Shown: piece after piece, positions 58,509 through 64,000 of the stretch | How positions within the stretch are numbered: position 1 is the first letter of the stretch | Layout of the letters: each line of letters starts with the position of its first letter | Assembly (NCBI GenBank): GCA_918026815.1 | Contig: CAKJVC010000080.1 | Location: 1-64,000 of the forward strand | DNA length: 64,000 nt | Direction: 5' to 3' | Source: Chalara sp. BL73 | Lineage: Eukaryota; Ascomycota; Leotiomycetes; Helotiales | Made by a program: the position numbers and the translations under genes | Notes under the pieces: generated by a model | Database searches by the model: none | Told to the model about the DNA's origin: nothing | The model's input: only the letters and a program-made list of their open reading frames with translations

Positions 58509-61301
58509 ATGGACGCGACCTTCAGCCTGGGTTCGCTTTCTACAGGAGGAGGAAAGAATTCACCACGAGTCTTTGCCACCCCACTGGCTAAGAAGTATGG
58601 ACATCCGTCTGGAACTATCCTTAATATGAGTCACCGCATACTCAAGCATACTGGTAAGAGTGGTATTACACCATTAAGCCCCTTCAGAAATATCATGTGG
58701 CCTAGACCTACTTACCCTCAGAGGAGGAAGCTGCGGCTTCACTGGTATCAAAGGCATCGATTTTTTGGCTTTACAGCAAAGGATTTGGAAAACTTAGCTG
58801 CAATGTCAGCATTCGAAGGTAGGGATCTTTTCAAAAATCTGTCATCGCCTCTCCATCCCATCTTCGAGAGGTGTCAGTGGGAAAGCCGTGCAACGCTCCC
58901 AATGCATAGAGGCTTCATTCCCATGTTGGGTGGCTACCCAGGATTCTGGTGTGTGAGTATTTTATTGACCGTGGTAGCCACACGTTAACACTTCAGAAGG
59001 CAGAAAATGATTTAGTCTGGGAACTTCTTCAACAGCCACTGAAATTAGCCAGTCACCTCCTAATGAATAATGCGCAATGGTCATGGTATGTGATCCACCA
59101 TAGTCGTCATTCAGCTTCAGGAATAATGTGGAAGTCAGGTGGGATGCATTGCTTGAGGGCAAGTTTGATCCTATCCCCGACTCACGCAAGCCACCAGATA
59201 GAGCTGGTGAGATGCTTCTGAGCTTTCGCAGTAGAGACAATTCAGTACGTTCTCTCAAAGTCAAGATGAATAAAATTCACCAACGACTGCATGATATGGC
59301 AGGGTGTATTCGGTTTGGGTTGTACAGTGGGTACAACAGCATCGATACCAATTGTGCTTGGAGAACTCCTTGGTCCTGCGGGGAAACGCAACCGTCTCTG
59401 ATTCTTGGATACGTTAGAGTTTTTATAGCGATTGAAATGCTTCAACCGCTTCTCCGAGATGATATGACTAACGCAGAGCGGTATCGTTTTCATACTCATA
59501 TACTGCCCTTATATCTCCAAATTAATTCTAATGGCTACCAGGATCACTATCACATTTCGTATTGCTACTACCATCATACACGAAATGGCGGTATTTAGAG
59601 CCTCGTTTCCTTCTTGTCAGAAGATGCTTACCCAGTCCTTAGCATGCAGCTTGGTGTACGGTGGAAGACCAGCATGCACAATAAGACCAAGTGAGCCATA
59701 TTTTGAAGATGAGACACTCAGTGAGTTGGGATGGAGTTTAGAGGACAAGGAAAGTTGATTTTACACCACCGAAATAACCCTGCTAACGTATTGTTAAGCT
59801 TTAAGGTGGAGAAGGGAAAGACATTGTGCATCCGAGTATAAGCCAGGGTAGCTTTGGCTTCGCAAACATGGGAATTTTCGCTACAAATTGGTTCACGAAA
59901 CTGCACGAAAATTATGGAAATAATCCTATAGTCCTCAACCGTGCCCTGGTCCCTCGAGGACAGACTGACCCCTTCTATACGTATGAATACTGGCTAATCA
60001 CTTATTTTTGGCAGTATTCGTTATTGCGAGAAGAATTTTGGTTCTGCAATGTGCGAAGATTTGGGAAGGCTGCGACGCAGGTAAGCGTTACCTCCTCTTT
60101 AGCAAATTTCGTAATCCGGTTATTGCATGCGCAGATCAATAGTTGATCTGAAGTCAATTTTCGTGTTTTATCAAGTTTATTGTGTGAACAAGAGGGAACT
60201 TCTCAAAGTTATGCTAACTCGAGAATTTCATAACAGATGGGTCCTAAAACATTGGGCACAAGAATATTTTCTCACGATCGTGAAGAAGCCGCGAATTTTT
60301 GGTTAATACAAAGGACAGACCTTGATTTGTATATGACCGAAGAGTTCATAGACGACAGCATGACCGTGGCGGAAAAAGCTCGCCGCAGATTCGAGAACCA
60401 GCGACGCAGGATGGCTGCCGATATAATGCAAGCATGTCAGCTTAAACGGGATGAAGTAGACCCAAACCAAATAAGGGACGGCGTGGTAGAGGTATTAGAG
60501 GATCCACCACCTGAAGACGATAATAGCTCGGAGGATGAAGCCTCCGCGCCGGCAGATTGCCAGCCATCCCCTTTGAAAGACTCTCACTATCAGTCCATTG
60601 CTTCGTATCTGCTGAAAAATCGCGGTCCGTTGGAGTTAGCTCTAGATACGATGGACTTCGACATTCCAGAGGCAACACTTTACAGATATATTGTAGAGAG
60701 AGGCGGCTTGATAATTTCTCCCAGAGATTTCAGGTCATTTCTTATCCAGGCCGACAAGAAGGGAGAGTACTTTGAGTAAGTGGTAGTCTTGTATGATGAT
60801 TGCTACCAATGGCTAACGTTCATCTCTTAGATGGTGGCTCGAAGGCTGGACGGGCATGGTCCGACGCCGCGAAAAGGGCTGGCCGGATAATCCACGCGAT
60901 ACTAGAGATTACCCAGTTCCTCCTGCCGCGGGTACTCTATCAGCCCAGGATCAGACGGTCATCGATACTGTCATGCAGAATAACCAATTTCTGCTGAACG
61001 TCTACACGTACTGGCATGGATTCCGAGATATGGACTATGAAACGCTCAGGTGCTTTATCAATAAAGAGGTGCAAGATAAATGGCACATTAAGGCGGGTAG
61101 CATGGAGGATTTGGTGAGGTTCTTTCATGGAAATGGAGGCGGAGTATATTTAATGTGAGTGCTGCATAGGAAACGCCATAACCATTGCTAAGTGCTGCCA
61201 GGCATGGTCCAAAGGGCATCGCCAGACTTAAAGTGGTGATTCCGCAGTGGATTAAGGATACCGTTGACCATGCTGTGGGAGACAATCCCGCAGTGGCTTG
61301 A
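58509..61301 (+). CDS. Multi-exon hypothetical protein with damaged HExxH-like motif
   Basis: A long chain of frames joins by plausible introns: 58509-58952, 58997-59085, 59121-59244, 59303-59393, then a poorly resolved stretch to about 59890, then 59890-60080, 60237-60775, 60831-61154 and 61202-61301. Residues include MSHRILKHTGKSGITPLSPF near the start, a Gly-rich helix (GVFGLGCTVGTTASIPIVLG), FRIATTIIHEMAVFRAS, EPYFEDETLSELGWSLED, and a conserved-looking C-terminus (WWLEGWTGMVRRREKGWPD; GGGVYLMHGPKG). HEMAVF looks like a HEMAHVF metallopeptidase helix that lost its second His. Two putative introns are only 35 nt. I do not know the family; it resembles large lineage-specific fungal hypotheticals. 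It could be decaying. Confidence 0.4.
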
Positions 61302-61778
61302 GAGCTCTATCAACTTGTCAGACTAAGACTTTTTTTTTTCGTTTTTTTTTTTCGTGATAGGGGCTTCTTCGTACTAATCGGCGCGCCAGCACATCTATCA
61401 ACTCAAATGCTATCAGCCCTACTTATGTCAAGTCTATTATGTTTAATTCATTAATCTGGATCGTGATTTCTAACAATTTGTCGTCCCAATTGAGTGACCT
61501 TATTCACATGACCTCGCATTTATCCAGCGGTTAGGGTTCCACAACATCAATTTACCCGTCGGCTCGCGTCTCTCACATCCATACCCCTCAACCAGCACCC
61601 TACAAATATGGCGAGGCGAGGACTCCTTGTCTCCGAGATGTTTTCCATAGTCGGGGATGGATAAAAGGGTAAAGCTTCCATTGATTCAGAATACTTAATC
61701 CGTCCCGTCCACCTTAAACTCGTCCGACAAAACAATTATCACCATCTCGTATCCCGTCAGTGCCAAACGCATATAATC
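61302..61778. other. GH43 promoter region
   Basis: 477 bp with a split T-run (T9 C G T9) near 61330. No gene seen. Confidence 0.45.
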
Positions 61779-62750
61779 ATGTCGGACCAACCGATTGTAA
61801 CGCACATCTTCACTGCGGATCCCTCTGCGCACGTCTTCAATGGAAAACTTTATGTCTATCCATCACACGACATAGCCACTGACATTCAAGATAACGACAA
61901 CGGCGACCAATATGCGATGGAAGACTACCATGTCCTTAGCATGCCGTCTGTTGGGGGACCTGTGACAGACCATGGCGTTGTGCTCTCCGCGTCTGACGTT
62001 CCCTGGGTGTCTAAGCAAATGTGGGCACCGGACGCGGCAACCAAGAATGGGAAGTATTACCTCTACTTTCCTGCCCGGGATAAGGAGGGCATTTTCCGTG
62101 TTGGCGTAGCCGTTGGAGACAAGCCCGAGGGGCCGTTCAAACCAGAAGAGAAGTGGATTGAGGGAAGCTATAGCATTGACCCGGCTGCATTTGTTGATGA
62201 TGACGGGGAGGCTTATTTGTATTTCGGTGGAATCTGGGGTGGGCAGCTGCAATGCTGGTCTCACGGGGAGTATCGAGCTAATGATTACGAGATTGATGGC
62301 GAGAAGGAACCCAAGACCGGGAAAGCTTTGTTACCCCGGGTGGCGCGGCTGAGCGAGGATATGCTGTCTTTCAAGTCAGACGTCCTGCCCGTTAAAATCC
62401 TGGACGAGAACGGGGTGCTTTTGGCCGCTTCAGACCATGATCGCAGATTTTTCGAGGCGGCATGGTTGCATAAGTATAACGGGCTGTACTATTTCTCCTA
62501 CTCGACGGGAGATACACATTTCCTGTGCTATGCTACAGGAACAAGCCCCTTGGGTCCGTTCACGTACGGTGGGAAGATCCTCGACCCCGTTCTCGGTTGG
62601 ACCACGCATCATTCGATTGTGGAATTTGAGGGACGGTGGTATTTGTTCCACCATGATACGACTCTGAGTGGCGGGAAGAATCACCTGAGATGCGTGAAAG
62701 TCAAGGAGATATTTTATGACGAGGATGGGAAGATTAAGCCAGTCTCTTAA
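61779..62750 (+). CDS. Glycoside hydrolase family 43 enzyme
   Basis: A single exon encodes 323 residues of a five-bladed beta-propeller GH43. The catalytic triad is placed as expected: Asp in HIFTADPSAHVF (residue about 12), Asp in YSIDPAAFVDDDGEAYLYFG (about 130), and the acid Glu in FFEAAWLHKYNGLYYFSYS (about 228). MWAPDAATKNGKYYLYFPA and HHSIVEFEGRWYLFHHD are family strands. It has no signal peptide, so it likely acts inside the cell on arabino- or xylo-oligosaccharides after uptake. It has no intron, unlike most genes here. Specificity (xylosidase or arabinofuranosidase) cannot be told by eye. Confidence 0.9.
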   Translation: MSDQPIVTHIFTADPSAHVFNGKLYVYPSHDIATDIQDNDNGDQYAMEDYHVLSMPSVGGPVTDHGVVLSASDVPWVSKQMWAPDAATKNGKYYLYFPARDKEGIFRVGVAVGDKPEGPFKPEEKWIEGSYSIDPAAFVDDDGEAYLYFGGIWGGQLQCWSHGEYRANDYEIDGEKEPKTGKALLPRVARLSEDMLSFKSDVLPVKILDENGVLLAASDHDRRFFEAAWLHKYNGLYYFSYSTGDTHFLCYATGTSPLGPFTYGGKILDPVLGWTTHHSIVEFEGRWYLFHHDTTLSGGKNHLRCVKVKEIFYDEDGKIKPVS

Positions 62751-64000
62751 GGGAGCCGGGTTCTCGAATTTGTAGACTATGAAGGTCCTGGGTATCAACA
62801 ATGGATTCGTCTTACTAATTGAAAGTTTCTTTGTGTCAAATAGGGAAAATTTCGTGATGATCACGTTACAATATGATCCTCATGCTAGTATGAGAGGTCC
62901 TGTATCAAGCTCTCTAGAAACTGTTGTATCATTTACTACTCAAAAGTTAATATTTGATATGACACGGTGCATATTAAGATGATACGAGTCTCGCATAGGC
63001 AAATTGTCTCAGACTATTCAAGATTGTTGCTTGACACGCCAGAACATTCGATGATTCTTTTGTGAACCCATGTTTGTTCTCTTCACCACAATGCAGCAAT
63101 ATTTTTCCAAAATCGACGTACCATCTACCGCAGAATATCCAAGAGCAGCACAACACTATGGAATCTTCAGCCGCATGGACTAGACACGGCACGCCATTCC
63201 TTAACTTCTTCTCCTGACGATCTCACTATTGTATTCGATTAGGTACCTTTCGAGGTCGCCCGAACATTGGCAGAACCGGGAATAGGGCGTTTAAGGCTAT
63301 TACTAAAGCGCAAAGAGTCCGGGCTGTCGAATGTGTAAGCATTCATAGTGTTCGTGAAAACATCCCATATTTGTTTAGGCATCTGGCCCAAAAAATGCCA
63401 TATCGCCTTCTGCGCAGGCTAACACATATTATTGTTATATTTGTAGCATTTCGTAGTCGCACAGCTAGATTGTTTGCAGATCTTGTCACCCATCAATCGA
63501 GAGCGCCATTGCTGTGACATGTCCGTTCGTAGGTGGAGAGGAGAGGAGCTTTTTGCTGGACTCTGGGCAAGCGGCATGGCATATCGACCGCACTTGGACT
63601 GGAGTTCAAGACGCACATTCGTTTATATCATATTGGCATGTTTTTCACTCGGTTGGGTTGGCGGCGTAGAGGGCAACACAAATATATTGAATTGCTGGAA
63701 GTTGACTTCGGATGCAGATAAATCTTGGTGTTTGATTTGTTTTTTCTTGCCTAATAAGGCTTGGCATGGCAACCACCGAAGAAAATGTTGAAAGTCCGGT
63801 AGCGGGGTAAATTTAATGTTACATACAGGCTGGTGTCTCCCTACTCACAATGCCCTTCGTTGCCTTTTTCTTGCCCAGGTCCAATCACTGGCACGAAGCA
63901 AAACATCCATTCATATAGTAGTATAGGAAGAAGCCTTGATCAATAAGAAAAGTATTCATAATAATGCGGCTGAGGGTTTGGGAGGCTAAAAATGCCAAAT
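62751..64000. other. Right end, no supported gene
   Basis: Short open frames only. A basic run around 63246-63420 (GRPNIGRTGNRAFKAITK) is odd but unrecognised. Confidence 0.4.

Noticed and set aside
1..64000. tRNA genes, CRISPR arrays, rRNA
   Set aside because: No cloverleaf box motifs, no regularly spaced direct repeats and no rRNA-like blocks were seen by eye.

Overview
The window is nuclear DNA of a filamentous ascomycete (Pezizomycotina; a Leotiomycetes-like relative is my guess from gene content, not tested). Most genes are cut by 45-85 nt spliceosomal introns with GTNNGT donors and CTAAC/CTGAC branch sites. Zn2Cys6 and C2H2 regulators, RTA1, Ctr copper and OPT transporters and a DUF7730 protein are present, and a pogo/Fot1 transposon shows repeat-induced point mutation (RIP)-like decay. 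I saw no tRNA, rRNA, CRISPR array or prokaryotic signal.

Left arm (1-19.6 kb): a frame-broken Mgr3-like TPR gene, a frame-broken monocarboxylate-type MFS gene, a frame-broken DAO-family FAD oxidoreductase, then intact Zn2Cys6 regulator, RTA1 protein, NAD-dependent reductase, Ctr copper transporter and a long mitochondrial PPR protein. The gaps between them are gene-poor.

Centre (19.7-52 kb): the main content is what looks like a complete nicotinate (niacin) catabolic cluster of the hxn type known from Aspergillus nidulans, all in one locus. In order it holds: a pseudogenised molybdenum-cofactor sulfurase (hxB paralogue); the C2H2 regulator hxnR (-); OYE-family hxnT (-); nicotinate hydroxylase hxnS (+, xanthine-dehydrogenase paralogue); FAD monooxygenase hxnX (-); 2-oxoglutarate dioxygenase hxnY (+); MFS transporter hxnZ-like (+); phenol-hydroxylase-type hxnV (-); cyclic-imide-hydrolase/deacetylase-fold hxnM (-); SDR hxnW (+, N-terminus disrupted or unresolved); amidase hxnN (+); and an adjoining OPT transporter (+). 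Together these would import nicotinate, hydroxylate and reduce the ring, open it as an imide, and release ammonium and a C5 acid. Divergent promoters in the block carry HGATAR sites, as expected for AreA nitrogen control. The identification rests on family composition and adjacency; individual symbols are by context.

Right arm (52.7-64 kb): a 2185 bp pogo/Fot1-like transposon with 47 bp inverted repeats, TA duplication and an AT-eroded interior; a DUF7730 protein; a GFA-domain (glutathione-dependent formaldehyde-activating-like) protein; a large poorly resolved gene with a damaged HExxH-like motif; an intracellular GH43 glycosidase; and 1.2 kb with no gene I can support.

Exon coordinates were read by eye from splice signals and reading-frame closure; in every model called complete the exon lengths sum to a multiple of three.
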